From Phenylobacterium sp. (GTDB lineage: Bacteria > Pseudomonadota > Alphaproteobacteria > Caulobacterales > Caulobacteraceae): a DNA stretch of 64,000 nt. The translations under genes and the position numbers were made by a program. Below the pieces are notes generated by a model that searched no databases, was not told the origin of the DNA, and was given only the letters and a program-made list of their open reading frames with translations. Positions 7,588 to 16,895 of this stretch are shown in pieces. Every line of letters begins with the position of its first letter. The first letter of the stretch is position 1. The DNA is taken from assembly GCF_030680185.1 (NCBI RefSeq), contig NZ_JAUXVZ010000065.1:1-64000 (forward strand), given 5' to 3'.

Positions 7588-10380
7588 ATGCGTCAGCAGC
7601 ACTTCGTCGCCACCGCCATCGGCCTGGCGCTTATCGCCCAGAGCCTGGCGTTTCCGGCGCTCGGTCAGACCTCGGGCGCTGTGGCGGCCACGCCGGCCCG
7701 CCTGCCGGTCACTACGCCCAAGGCGGCCTATGGCTTCGGCATCGGCGACAACTATCACCTGGCCAACTACAGCCAGATGGTCGCCTATTGGCGGACCCTG
7801 GCCGGGCAGTCTGACCGTATGCGCATCGTCTCGATGGGCGAAACGACCGAGGGCCGCGACCAGTTGATGGCCATCGTCTCCTCGCCGGAGAATCTGGCGA
7901 ACCTCGACCGCTACCAGGATATCGCTCGCCAGCTCAGCCAGGTCGGAGATCTGACCGACGCCCAGGCGCGCGCCTTGGCCGCGGAGGGCAAGGCGGTGGT
8001 GTGGATCGATGGGGGTCTGCACTCCACCGAGCAGGTGTCGACCCAGCAACTCACCCAGACCCTGTACGAGATCGTCAGCGGCCAGGACGCCGAAACCCTT
8101 CGCATCCTCGACGACTGCATCATCCTCTTTGTGCACGCCAATCCCGACGGCAACGAACTGGTCGCCGACTGGTACATGCGCAACCAGACGCCGGAGGATC
8201 GCGAGTACGAGAGCCTGCCGCGGCTCTACAACTGGTATGTGGGCCACGACAACAACCGCGACTTCTTCATGTCGAACATGAAGGAGACGGTGAACATCAA
8301 CCGCGTCCTGTACCGCGAGTGGTTCCCGCAGATTGTCTACAATCACCACCAGTCAGGCCCGCCCGGGACGGTCGTGTTCATCCCGCCGCACCGCAATCCC
8401 TACAACTACAACCTCAACCCCCTGGCCCTGACCGGCCTGGACTCGGTGGGCGCCCGGATGCTCGACCGGCTGATCGCCGAGGGGAAGCCCGGCGGCGTGC
8501 GCCGGGAATATGCGCCCTACACCAACTGGGCCGGCACGACCCTGCGCTCCAACGCCCTGTTCCACAATTCGATCGGCGTGATCACCGAGATCATCGGCGC
8601 GCCGAATCCCGCCCAGCTCGAACTGGTGCCGCGTCAGCAATTGCCGACCAACGACAATATGACGCCGATCCCGCCCCGGACCTTCACCTTCCAGGACGGC
8701 ATCGACTATTCGGTCAGCCTGAACCGCGGTCTGCTGGACTACGCCGCCAGCAACCGGGAGCACCTGCTCTATTCCATCTATCTGATGGGCAAGCAGAACA
8801 TCGCCCTGGGTCAGAAGGACCACTGGACGATCAATCCCCGCCGCATCGCTGAGCTGGAGGCGGCGGCCGAAGGTGGCGGCTATCGCCAGGGCGTGCCGCG
8901 CTGGGGCATGGGCTTCGCCCCCGACGCCATCGATCCTTCCCTGTTCGACCAGGTGATCCGCCATCCCGAGACTCGCGATCCGCGGGGCTACATCCTGAGC
9001 GCCGACCAGCCGGACTTCCCCTCGGTGGTCATCTTCATGAACGCCCTGATCAAGAGCGGCCTGCAGGTGGACCGGGCGACCGAGAGCTTCACGGTGGCGG
9101 GCAAGTCCTATCCCGCCGGCTCCTTCGTGGTGAAGACCGCCCAACCCTATCGCGCCCAGGTCATGGACATGTTCGAGGCGCAGTTTCACCCCGACAACAT
9201 TCCCTATCCCGGCGCCGACCCGATCCCGCCGCACAATGTCACGGGCTACACGCTCGCCTACCAGATGGGGGTGGAGTTCGACCGCGTTCTCGACGGCTTC
9301 GAGGCGCCAACCACCCGCATCCCCGACGTGCTGACGCCGCCGCCCGGGCGCGTGGTCGGCACGGGACGCGCCGGCTATCTGGTGAGCCATGAGGCGAACA
9401 ACGCCTTCCTGGTGCAGAACCGCCTGCTGAAGGCCGGTCATTCGGTGGAGTGGCTGACCCAGGCGGTCGAGGCGGGCGGCGAACGGTTCGCACCCGGCGC
9501 CCTGTGGATCCCAGAGGCGCCAGGCGTGCGCGCGACCCTGGAGGGCGCCCTGCGTGACGCCGGCCTCGACGCCTATGCGGCGGCCCAGAAGCCAGATGCG
9601 CCGGCCCTGCCCATGAAGCCCATCCGGATCGGCCTGGTCGATCTCTATGGCGGCGTCATGCAGTCGGGCTGGAACCGCTGGCTGTTCGAAACCTACGAAT
9701 TCCCCTTCGAGGTGGTGTTCCCGCAGCAGCTCGACGCCGGGGACCTCAAGGCCAAGTACGACGTCCTGGTCTTCTCCGACGAGACGGTGCTCGAGCCCCC
9801 GGCCCCGGGCCGCCCGCGGCGGGGTCAGCCGACGCCAGAGGCTATTCCGGCCGAATGGCGCGACAAGCTCGGTCTTGTGAGCGAGGACAAGACCGTGCCC
9901 CGCCTGGCGGAATTCGTGAAGGCCGGCGGCACGATCGTGGCCATCGGCAGCGCGACGCAACTGGCCGGAGACCTCGGCCTGCCGGTCACCGACGCCCTGG
10001 TGACCGCCGAGGGCCATCACCTGCAGCGCTCGCAGTTCTTCGTGCCGGGCTCGGTCATGGCCAACAAGGTCGACAACACAAAGCCCCTGGCCTTCGGCCT
10101 GCCCGAGGAGGTCAGCGTCTATTACTACAACAGCCCGGCGCTCAAGGCTGGCGGCGGCGCCACGCCGGTCGCCTGGTTCGACAGCGCCGAAAGCCTGCGC
10201 AGCGGCTGGGCCTGGGGGCAGCAGCACCTGGAAGGCGCCGCCTCCATCGTCGAAGCGCCTCTGGGCGCGGGCAAGGTGTTCCTGATGGGCCCGGAAGTGA
10301 CCCAGCTGGGCCAGTCCCAAGGCACCTACAAGTTCCTTTTCAACGGCCTCTACTACGGGCCGGCGAGCGCGGGCCGCTAA
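7588..10380 (+). CDS. Exported M14-family zinc carboxypeptidase (copy A)
   Basis: 930 residues with a signal peptide (ending near AFPALGQ). The M14 zinc site is visible: H145 and E148 in DGGLHSTEQ, H253 or H254 in IVYNHHQSG; the substrate carboxylate-binding motif NNRD is at 222-225, NPDG at 185-188, and the catalytic glutamate is probably E334 in GVITEIIGAP. The C-terminal third (about 680-930, IRIGLVDLYGGVMQSGWNRW onward) looks like a class-I glutamine-amidotransferase-fold domain, a combination known in long bacterial M14 proteins. It probably trims peptides in the periplasm or outside the cell. A close paralogue lies at 12946-15726 on the other strand. The 132-bp leader (7456-7587) contains a small hairpin, GAGGC/GCCTC, near 7551-7566. 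Confidence 0.9.
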   Translation: MRQQHFVATAIGLALIAQSLAFPALGQTSGAVAATPARLPVTTPKAAYGFGIGDNYHLANYSQMVAYWRTLAGQSDRMRIVSMGETTEGRDQLMAIVSSPENLANLDRYQDIARQLSQVGDLTDAQARALAAEGKAVVWIDGGLHSTEQVSTQQLTQTLYEIVSGQDAETLRILDDCIILFVHANPDGNELVADWYMRNQTPEDREYESLPRLYNWYVGHDNNRDFFMSNMKETVNINRVLYREWFPQIVYNHHQSGPPGTVVFIPPHRNPYNYNLNPLALTGLDSVGARMLDRLIAEGKPGGVRREYAPYTNWAGTTLRSNALFHNSIGVITEIIGAPNPAQLELVPRQQLPTNDNMTPIPPRTFTFQDGIDYSVSLNRGLLDYAASNREHLLYSIYLMGKQNIALGQKDHWTINPRRIAELEAAAEGGGYRQGVPRWGMGFAPDAIDPSLFDQVIRHPETRDPRGYILSADQPDFPSVVIFMNALIKSGLQVDRATESFTVAGKSYPAGSFVVKTAQPYRAQVMDMFEAQFHPDNIPYPGADPIPPHNVTGYTLAYQMGVEFDRVLDGFEAPTTRIPDVLTPPPGRVVGTGRAGYLVSHEANNAFLVQNRLLKAGHSVEWLTQAVEAGGERFAPGALWIPEAPGVRATLEGALRDAGLDAYAAAQKPDAPALPMKPIRIGLVDLYGGVMQSGWNRWLFETYEFPFEVVFPQQLDAGDLKAKYDVLVFSDETVLEPPAPGRPRRGQPTPEAIPAEWRDKLGLVSEDKTVPRLAEFVKAGGTIVAIGSATQLAGDLGLPVTDALVTAEGHHLQRSQFFVPGSVMANKVDNTKPLAFGLPEEVSVYYYNSPALKAGGGATPVAWFDSAESLRSGWAWGQQHLEGAASIVEAPLGAGKVFLMGPEVTQLGQSQGTYKFLFNGLYYGPASAGR

Positions 10381-10442
10381 CCAGGGCGGGAGATATCCTC
10401 GGCGCGGGTCCGGTCCTGCGTCGAGGCGCCCAGGTCCACCTC

Positions 10443-11708
10443 ATGCCTATCCGAACAGTGGAGCGTACGTCTTTGAGTCCCTCGTCCCTTCGCGTGGCCA
10501 AGCGCCTGAAGAGCATCAAGGTTTCCCCGATCCTGACCTTGTCCCAGCGCGCCCGCGACCTGCGCGCCGCCGGTCGCGACATCATCGACCTCACCGTCGG
10601 CGAGCCCGACTTTGACACGCCCGACGACATCAAGGCGGCGGCCAAGGCGGCGATCGACCGCGGCCAGACCAAGTACACGGCCCTCAACGGCGCGCCCGAG
10701 CTTCTGGCGGCCATCGCCGAGCGCATGATCGACCGCGGCATGAACCTGGCCGACCAGTCGATCATCGCGTGCGCGGGCGCCAAGCAGGTGATCAGTCACG
10801 CGCTCGAGGCCACCCTGGAGGACGGCGACGAGGTCATCCTGCCGGCGCCCTATTGGACCTCATATCTCGACATGGTGCGCCTGAAGGGCGGGGAGCCAGT
10901 GGCTGCGCCCGGCCGCCACGATCCGCGCAGCGGCTGGCGCCTCGACGCCCGGGCGATCGAGGCGGCGATCACGCCTCGGACCCGGTGGCTCATCCTCAAC
11001 ACGCCCAATAACCCCACGGGCGTGGCGGCCACCGACGAGGAGTTGGCCGCTGTCGCCGACGTCCTGCGCCGCCATCCCCAGGTCTGGCTGATGTGCGACG
11101 ACATCTATGAGGACCTGGTATATGGCCGCCGGGCCCGGCCGCTGCTGGTCAGCCACCCGGATCTCGCCGAACGGGCCCTGGCGGTGAACGGGGCGTCCAA
11201 GGCCTATGCGATGACCGGCTGGCGGATCGGCTGGGGGGCGGGACCTTCGGCGCTGATTGCGGCCATGAGCGTGGTGCAGAGCCAGACGACGTCGGCGCCC
11301 AGTTCGATCAGCCAGGCCGCCGCCCTGGCGGCCCTGACCGGCCCCCGCGCCTCGGTGGACTCCATGCGCTCGGCCTTCCGCAGCCGGCGGGACCTGCTGG
11401 TCTCCCTGCTCAATGATGTTTCGGGCATGACCTGCCCGACGCCGGATGGCGCCTTCTACGCCTTCCCCTCCGTCCGCGGTCTGATCGGCGCGCGAACCAT
11501 GAAGGGCGACATGCTGGCCTCGGACATCGACATCTCCACCTATCTGCTTGAGAGCGCAGGGGTGGCGACGGTGCCGGGCACGGTGTTCGGAGTTTCGGGC
11601 TATCTGCGGCTGTCCTTCGCCGCCAAGGCCGAGACCCTGGTGGAGGCCTGCGCCCGCATTGGCGCAGCCTGCGTGGCAGTGACGGCGGTGACGACGACCC
11701 AGGCCTGA
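10443..11708 (+). CDS. Class I pyridoxal-phosphate aminotransferase, aspartate-aminotransferase type
   Basis: 421 residues. Fold-type I aminotransferase motifs are complete: TVGEPDFDTPD (51-61), KYTALNGAPEL, PAPYWTSY, the cofactor-contacting LNTPNNPTG (185-193), CDDIYEDLVY (218-227) and the PLP lysine K253 in NGASKAYAMTGWRIGW. These match the Ib aspartate aminotransferases common in alphaproteobacteria. About 60 bp separate it from the M14 peptidase gene on the same strand, so peptide hydrolysis and amino-acid transamination may be co-expressed (inference). Convergent with the porin gene, 23 bp away. The exact amino-acid specificity is not decided by sequence; an alternative start is the TTG at 10473. 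Confidence 0.9.
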   Translation: MPIRTVERTSLSPSSLRVAKRLKSIKVSPILTLSQRARDLRAAGRDIIDLTVGEPDFDTPDDIKAAAKAAIDRGQTKYTALNGAPELLAAIAERMIDRGMNLADQSIIACAGAKQVISHALEATLEDGDEVILPAPYWTSYLDMVRLKGGEPVAAPGRHDPRSGWRLDARAIEAAITPRTRWLILNTPNNPTGVAATDEELAAVADVLRRHPQVWLMCDDIYEDLVYGRRARPLLVSHPDLAERALAVNGASKAYAMTGWRIGWGAGPSALIAAMSVVQSQTTSAPSSISQAAALAALTGPRASVDSMRSAFRSRRDLLVSLLNDVSGMTCPTPDGAFYAFPSVRGLIGARTMKGDMLASDIDISTYLLESAGVATVPGTVFGVSGYLRLSFAAKAETLVEACARIGAACVAVTAVTTTQA

Positions 11709-11731
11709 GCTCGGGGCGGCCGAGCGGCTGG

Positions 11732-12949
11732 CTAGAAGGCGATCTGCAGCCGCGCCAGGATGGCGTCTCCGGCGTCCCGGCGCGGCCCGGCCGGCGCGCG
11801 GCTCTCAACCTGCCAGTGGCTCGCATTGACCATCAGCCGCGCCCAGGACTCCATGCGCCAGTTCAGGCCCACGGCCATGTCCTCGCCGGTCCCGCCGAAG
11901 GGGGCGTCGCTATTGTCCAGCCGTTGAACCCGACAGGTGACCTCCAGGCTCCCCAGACCGCCGCGGGAGAGGGGCGCGGCGGGTGGTCGACGCACGAAGG
12001 TTCCGGCCCGGGGGTTGTAGGTGGCCGGCTCGCCGGTGAGGATCCAGCCTGCCGAGAGCGTCCAGGCCTGAACATCGGCGGCTAGGGTGGCGGTTTCGAT
12101 CCGCCGCTCGCCAAACTCGAGAAAGGCCCAGGTCGGTCCGCGCACCGCGCCGATCTCGCCGCCCAGTCCCCGGGCGCGCCTGGGATCTGCGAGGGTGCCC
12201 AGGGCCACCTGGATGCGGTCATTAACCGGGCTGACCCAGTTGGTGTTGCGCGACAGCCGGGTCAGGTCCGCGGTGAAGTCCTCCTGATAGCCCCACGCGC
12301 CGAGGTGCAGCACGCCATCCGAGACGCTCACGGGATTCCAGTGTCCCCGGACCGTGGTGGTCACAGCGCCTTCCGTCAGCTCGGGACGGTTGACGTCGTC
12401 GCCGGCCACCTGTCCGGCCAGGTGCCAGGTCTCGGCGAACAGCTTCGCCGTCAGACCCATGCCATAGAGTCCCTTCTGGGGGGCGAGGGCCCCGGCGACC
12501 ACATTGCGTTCGATGAAGGGCAGGCCTTCCGATGAGCTCGAGCCTTCCAGGCCACGCTCGGTCAGGCGATTGCCCAGGGTGATCTCCACCTCGCCCACCG
12601 GCGTGGGTTCGGTCCAGGACAGATAGGCGCTGCGCAGGGCCGGCTCATCGCCGGCGAAGTCCGCCACCAGGATGAAGGCCACCCGGTCGATTGCGCCTTC
12701 GACCCCGAAATAGAGGGTGCGCATGTCGTGGTCGCTGACATTGCGGGCGGGATCGTCCGATCCGGACGTCGACACGCCATCGAGAAAGAGGCGTGCCTTG
12801 GGCCGGATCTGGAAACGTCCATCGGGGGATTGGTACTGCAGTCCCGCGGGGGCGGTCGCTTGAGACGCCGCAACGGCCGGGACCGCCAGAAGGCAGATCC
12901 CGGCCGCCAGAGCCAGGCGCAGGCGAGGGCGAACCTCGCCCTGCCTCAC
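11732..12949 (-). CDS. Phosphate-selective porin O/P family outer-membrane protein
   Basis: 405 residues. A signal peptide (LALAAGICLLAVPAVAAS) precedes the OprO/OprP pattern: GLQYQSPDGRFQIRPKARLFLDG, then VSDHDMRTLYFGVEGAIDRVAFILVADFA, SAYLSWTEPTPVGEVEITLGN and a beta-rich barrel ending in LQIAF with a terminal phenylalanine. OprP/OprO channels take up phosphate and polyphosphate, but many relatives have other or unknown substrates. The GTG start overlaps the stop of the M14 peptidase by four bases (GTGA), so the two genes form one minus-strand operon and the porin may serve uptake of peptidase products (inference). Confidence 0.8.
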   Translation of the reverse strand: MRQGEVRPRLRLALAAGICLLAVPAVAASQATAPAGLQYQSPDGRFQIRPKARLFLDGVSTSGSDDPARNVSDHDMRTLYFGVEGAIDRVAFILVADFAGDEPALRSAYLSWTEPTPVGEVEITLGNRLTERGLEGSSSSEGLPFIERNVVAGALAPQKGLYGMGLTAKLFAETWHLAGQVAGDDVNRPELTEGAVTTTVRGHWNPVSVSDGVLHLGAWGYQEDFTADLTRLSRNTNWVSPVNDRIQVALGTLADPRRARGLGGEIGAVRGPTWAFLEFGERRIETATLAADVQAWTLSAGWILTGEPATYNPRAGTFVRRPPAAPLSRGGLGSLEVTCRVQRLDNSDAPFGGTGEDMAVGLNWRMESWARLMVNASHWQVESRAPAGPRRDAGDAILARLQIAF

Positions 12950-15726
12950 CGGCCAGCCCCGGCGGGGCTTGCGCCACCCTGGGCCGCCGCGGCCGGTCCG
13001 TAGAACAGGCCGTTGAACAGGAACTTGTAGGTTCCGTGGGACTGCGCCCGCTGGGTCACTTCCGGACCCATCAGGAACACCTTGCCGCGGCCGAGGTCGG
13101 CTTCGACGATCGAGCTTGCGCCGTCGAGGCTGGCCTGGCCCAGCGCCCAGCCGCTGATCATGGTGTCGGGGCCGGGAAAGCTGGCCACCGTGCGGACGCC
13201 CTGAGCGCCCGGGGCCACCTTGAAGGCCGGGCTGTTGTAGTAATAGACCTTCACCTCCTCGGGCAGGCCGTAGGCGAGGGGATCGCTGACATCGACCACA
13301 TTGGTCATGATGGCGCCGGGGACGAAGAACGCCGTCCGCGGCAGGTGTTCGCCCTGGGCGTTGACCAGGGCGTCCTGCACCGGAAGGCCCAAGTCCTGCG
13401 CCAGACGGGTCGAGCTGCCGATGGCGATCAGCGCGCCCCCTTGGCGGACGAAACGGTCCAGCTGGGGCACGGTGGTCTCGGTGGTGATCTTGCCGAGCCA
13501 GCCGCGGAATTCGGCCGGGATGGAGGCCGCGTCCGGCTGGCCCCGCTCGCGACGCGGATCGGACGGGATCACGTCGTTGGCGAAGACGATGACGTCGTAC
13601 TTGGCGTTGAGGTTTCCGGCGTCCAGGCCCTGGGGATAGACCACCTCATAGGGGAACTCGAACTGCTCGAAGATCCAGCGGATCCAGCCTGACGGCATGA
13701 CGCCGCCATAGGTGTCCACCAGGGCGATCCGCACGGGGCTGATCGGCAAGGTGGGGGAGGCGGGCTGGGCCGCGGCGGCATAGACGTTGACGCCGGTGTC
13801 GCGGGCGGCCGTCTCAATCAGCTCGCGCACCCCGTCGCCGGCCGGGACCCAGAAGGCGCCGGGCGCGAAGGTCTTGCCCCCGTGCCGCACTTCGGAGCTC
13901 AGCCAGAAGACCTGTTTGCCGGCCGCCAGCAGGCGGTTCTGAATGATGAAGGCGTTGTTGGTCTCGCGGCTGATCAGATAGCCGCCGGCGCCTTCACCCA
14001 GAATGCGGCCGGGCGGCGGGGCGATGACGTCGGCGATCCGCTCCACCGGCGCTTCGAAGCCGTCGAGGACGCGGTCGAAATCGACGCCCATCTGGTAGGC
14101 CAGGGTGTAGCCGGCCACGTCATAGGGCGGGGTCGGCGGACCGCCCGGATAGGGGAAGTCATCGGGATGGTTCTGCGGCTCGAAGAGGTCGAGCACGGTG
14201 GAGCGATAGGCCTGGCCGGTCTTCACCACGAAGGAGCCGGCGGGATAGGTCTTGCCGCCGATGGTGAAGGCGCGGGTGGCGCGATCGACATCGACCCCGC
14301 CCTTGATCATCACATTCACGAAGGCGACGGCCGTAGGCAGGTCAGCCTGGTCGGCGGGGATGATGTAGCCGCGGGGATCGCGGTCTTCCGGCGCGCGCAG
14401 CACGGAGAACAGGGCGGGGTCGACCGCCTGGGATCGCCGCCAGGTGTCGCCGGTCGTGGGCGTGAAGGGCGGGGCGGCCGCGACGGCGGCCTCCAGCTTG
14501 GCGATGTCCTTGGGCGTGATGGTCCAGGAGTCCTTCTGGCCCTTCTCGATGCCGTTCCGGCCCATGCGGTAAATGCCGAAGAGCAGGTTTTCCCGGTTGC
14601 GGGCGGCATAGTCGAGGGCCGCCCGGTTCATGCTGACCGAATAGGCGATGGGCTGGTGGAAGCGCCACTCCTGGGGCGCGATGGGGAAGGGCAGGTCGTT
14701 GCGGGCGATCTGCTCCTTGGGCAGCAGGTCGATGGTCATCGGCGTCGGCGAGCCGGTAATCTCCGTCAGGATGCCGATGGCGTTGTGGAAGAGCGCCGTC
14801 GATCGCAGGGTCGCGTTGGTCCAGTTGGAGTAGGTCGCGACGCTGCGGCGGCCAGAGCCCGGCTTGCCCTCGCGGATCAGACGCTCGTGCATGGCCGCGC
14901 CGACGCCGTCCAGGCCGGTGATGACCATGGGTTCGAGGTTGTAGTTATAGGGGTCGCGGAAGGGCGGGATGAACACCACCATGCCGGGCGGGCCCGCCTG
15001 GTGGTGATTGAAGACGATCTGCGGGAACCACTCGCGATAGAGAACACGGTTGATGTTGATGTTCTCGGGTTGGTTCGACATCAGGAAGTCGCGGTTGTTG
15101 TCGTGGCCGACATACTTCTGATAGAGCCGCGGAATGTCGTTGAAGCTGCGCTGGGCGGGATCGGCCTTGCGCATATACCAGTCGGACACCAGCTCCATGC
15201 CGTCAGGATTGGCGGGCACGAACAGGATGATGGTCTCCTGCAGGAAGCGCCGGGTCTCGGCGTCGTCCTTGCTGAGCATGTCGTAGAGCGTCAGGGTCAG
15301 CTGCTGCGCGCCAACGGTTTCCGTGGAGTGCAGGCCGCCGTCGATCCAGATCACGGCCTTGCCTTCCGCGGCCAAGGCCTTGGCCTGGTCTTCGGTGAGG
15401 CCTTCAGCCTTGGCCAGGCGTCGGGAAATATCCTTGTAGTGGTCCAGGCGGGCGAGGTTCTCGGGCGCCGAGACGATCGCCATCAGCTGGTCGCGGCCCT
15501 CGGCGGTCTTGCCGATGGTGGTCAGCTTCATCCGGTCGGACTCTCCGGCCAGACGCTTCCAGTAGGTCTCCAGCTGCGTGTAGTTGGCGAGCTTGTAATC
15601 GTCCCCGATATCGAAGCCGAACACCGCGCTGGGCGGCGAGACCCTCGGCGCCGTCTGTGCTTCCGCCCCTAGGCCTGAAAGAAGGAAAGCCGCCCCAAGG
15701 ACGGCCGTCGCAAGTTTCCCACGCAT
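12946..15726 (-). CDS. Exported M14-family zinc carboxypeptidase (copy B)
   Basis: 926 residues from the ATG at 15726 (MRGKLATAVLGAAFLLSGLGAEAQ, a clear signal peptide). It is a full-length paralogue of the protein at 7588-10380: same zinc motif DGGLHSTE, VGHDNNRDF, IVFNHHQAGPPG and C-terminal domain starting VRIALVDTYGGVMPSGWIRW. Both are over 900 residues. Genes of this type act on peptides outside the inner membrane. Its stop overlaps the start of the porin gene by four bases. Upstream on the same strand lie a sigma factor and a short DUF4880 protein, separated by 159 bp (15727-15885) that include a GC hairpin at 15750-15766 and no gene. Confidence 0.9.
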   Translation of the reverse strand: MRGKLATAVLGAAFLLSGLGAEAQTAPRVSPPSAVFGFDIGDDYKLANYTQLETYWKRLAGESDRMKLTTIGKTAEGRDQLMAIVSAPENLARLDHYKDISRRLAKAEGLTEDQAKALAAEGKAVIWIDGGLHSTETVGAQQLTLTLYDMLSKDDAETRRFLQETIILFVPANPDGMELVSDWYMRKADPAQRSFNDIPRLYQKYVGHDNNRDFLMSNQPENININRVLYREWFPQIVFNHHQAGPPGMVVFIPPFRDPYNYNLEPMVITGLDGVGAAMHERLIREGKPGSGRRSVATYSNWTNATLRSTALFHNAIGILTEITGSPTPMTIDLLPKEQIARNDLPFPIAPQEWRFHQPIAYSVSMNRAALDYAARNRENLLFGIYRMGRNGIEKGQKDSWTITPKDIAKLEAAVAAAPPFTPTTGDTWRRSQAVDPALFSVLRAPEDRDPRGYIIPADQADLPTAVAFVNVMIKGGVDVDRATRAFTIGGKTYPAGSFVVKTGQAYRSTVLDLFEPQNHPDDFPYPGGPPTPPYDVAGYTLAYQMGVDFDRVLDGFEAPVERIADVIAPPPGRILGEGAGGYLISRETNNAFIIQNRLLAAGKQVFWLSSEVRHGGKTFAPGAFWVPAGDGVRELIETAARDTGVNVYAAAAQPASPTLPISPVRIALVDTYGGVMPSGWIRWIFEQFEFPYEVVYPQGLDAGNLNAKYDVIVFANDVIPSDPRRERGQPDAASIPAEFRGWLGKITTETTVPQLDRFVRQGGALIAIGSSTRLAQDLGLPVQDALVNAQGEHLPRTAFFVPGAIMTNVVDVSDPLAYGLPEEVKVYYYNSPAFKVAPGAQGVRTVASFPGPDTMISGWALGQASLDGASSIVEADLGRGKVFLMGPEVTQRAQSHGTYKFLFNGLFYGPAAAAQGGASPAGAGR

Positions 15727-15885
15727 CGCCACAACCCCAGTTTTACCGCCTGCGCGCCGTGCGCAGCCCATACAGGGTCAGACGCAGCCTGGGCCGAGTT
15801 CGCCACCTGGGCGGGGAAAACGGGATCGATCTTCGCCGGGATGGCCGCGGGTCCCGTGCGGGCGCCAGCGGGCGAGGCGGCTTGC

Positions 15886-16170
15886 TTAAGTTGAGGGCGG
15901 CGTATGCTTGCGCCGAGCCTCGGCGTCGGCCCGGGCTCGGATGCGCATGGCGATCACCCGGGGATCTTGGGCGGCGTCGCCGAGATCGGACCAGAGCGCG
16001 TTGACCTGCGCCCAGGCGTGGGCGTTTTCCGGCGAAGCCGCGGCCCAGCGTTCGGCGGCCTGGCGGGTCTCGGCCGAGGTGTCAGTTGACTGCAGACGAA
16101 CAAGCCATTCGGCGGCGGCGGTCAAGGACGCCGCGTTCGCCGCTGGGCTCGATGTCGGCTTGCGATTCAT
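15886..16170 (-). CDS. DUF4880-only protein, minimal FecR-like sigma regulator
   Basis: 94 residues. The only recognisable part is the N-terminal cytoplasmic module of FecR proteins (DUF4880): AAEWLVRLQSTDTSAETRQAAE then RWAAASPENAHAWAQVNALWSDLG. There is no membrane segment, FecR sheet domain or C-terminal STN-like domain, and none appears in any frame of the following 159 bp, so it is either a truncated remnant or a genuine soluble regulator. It overlaps the ECF sigma gene by 89 nt, the usual arrangement of a sigma factor with its controller. In full-length FecR proteins this module binds the sigma factor and can activate or inhibit it. Confidence 0.7.
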   Translation of the reverse strand: MNRKPTSSPAANAASLTAAAEWLVRLQSTDTSAETRQAAERWAAASPENAHAWAQVNALWSDLGDAAQDPRVIAMRIRARADAEARRKHTPPST

Positions 16171-16690
16171 GCCTCTCCAGGACCCGGGCCATCAGGTGGC
16201 GCATCGAACGGGTGACGTGCTTCTGGACGGCGCTGACGGAGATGTCGAGAAGCTCTGCCACTTCACTGTAGGACATGCCCTCCCATCTCAGAAGAACCAA
16301 GATGGTGCGGCTGCGCTCGGGTAATTCGTCCATGGCCTGGAGCGTCGTCGCAAGCTGTTCCCGCGCCCGCAGGATCCGTTCGGGCGACATGTCGTCGGGT
16401 GGGTGGTCGTGCTCAAGCAGCTCGCAGTGGTCCTGGCGCCGGCGGACCTGATCGCGGCGGTAGCGGTCGCGCAGCACGTTCCGGGCGGCGCGGATCACAT
16501 AGTGCTCAAGATTGTCGATGCCGCTGGCGTCGCGACCATGCATGCGGATCAGGACTTCCTGGACGAGGTCGTCGATCTCGTCTTCCTGAACCTTGTTTCG
16601 AAAGAAGGCCCGCAAGGCAGGTCGGAAGGATAAGACCTCCCAAGGCGCGATCCGGTTTGAAATTTGCATTCTAGACTGTAAAGCGGACAT
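16082..16690 (-). CDS. ECF sigma factor
   Basis: 202 residues. Region 2: EIDDLVQEVLIRMHGRD with YVIRAARNVLRDRYRRD; region 4: LPERSRTILVLLRWEGMSY followed by SEVAELLDISVSAVQKHVTRSM. FecI-like by the pairing with a DUF4880 protein whose gene overlaps its 3' end. No STN receptor sits directly downstream; the next genes on the strand are an M14 peptidase and a porin, which are plausible but unproven targets. The AT-rich region upstream (16691-16895) has an 11-bp inverted repeat that brackets the start codon (16661-16671 and 16730-16740). Confidence 0.9.
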   Translation of the reverse strand: MSALQSRMQISNRIAPWEVLSFRPALRAFFRNKVQEDEIDDLVQEVLIRMHGRDASGIDNLEHYVIRAARNVLRDRYRRDQVRRRQDHCELLEHDHPPDDMSPERILRAREQLATTLQAMDELPERSRTILVLLRWEGMSYSEVAELLDISVSAVQKHVTRSMRHLMARVLERHESQADIEPSGERGVLDRRRRMACSSAVN

Positions 16691-16740
16691 CTCGCCCCCG
16701 CAGAAGAAGTCACCTAATTCACTGATGATGAATGCAAATT
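16661..16740. repeat. 11-bp inverted repeat bracketing the sigma-factor start
   Basis: AATTTGCATTC at 16661-16671 lies inside the first codons of the sigma gene and its exact complement GAATGCAAATT at 16730-16740 lies upstream of it, 58 bp apart. The stretch 16691-16895 is the most AT-rich part of this region and must hold the promoter; no gene is seen in it. The repeat could be a pair of operator half-sites or a leader structure (inference). Confidence 0.4.
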
Positions 16741-16895
16741 CGTAGTCCGACTTAGATAATGCGACCGCGAATACAAAAATCGACGATCTGCTTGGTTTTT
16801 TTACATCTAGTGATGTGTTGTTGACGTGAGTTGATGACGGATTTTCATTAGTTCATGTCTTGCGCTCAGCGGGCGCGACCGCCCATTTAACTCGC

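Noticed and set aside
8353..10320. 655-codon open frame on minus across the M14 peptidase gene
   Set aside because: Antisense shadow: low-complexity G/A/V/H-rich translation without any family signature, while the plus strand encodes a clear M14 protein.
13882..15672. 596-codon open frame on plus across the second M14 gene
   Set aside because: Same kind of antisense shadow; no domain, no start context.
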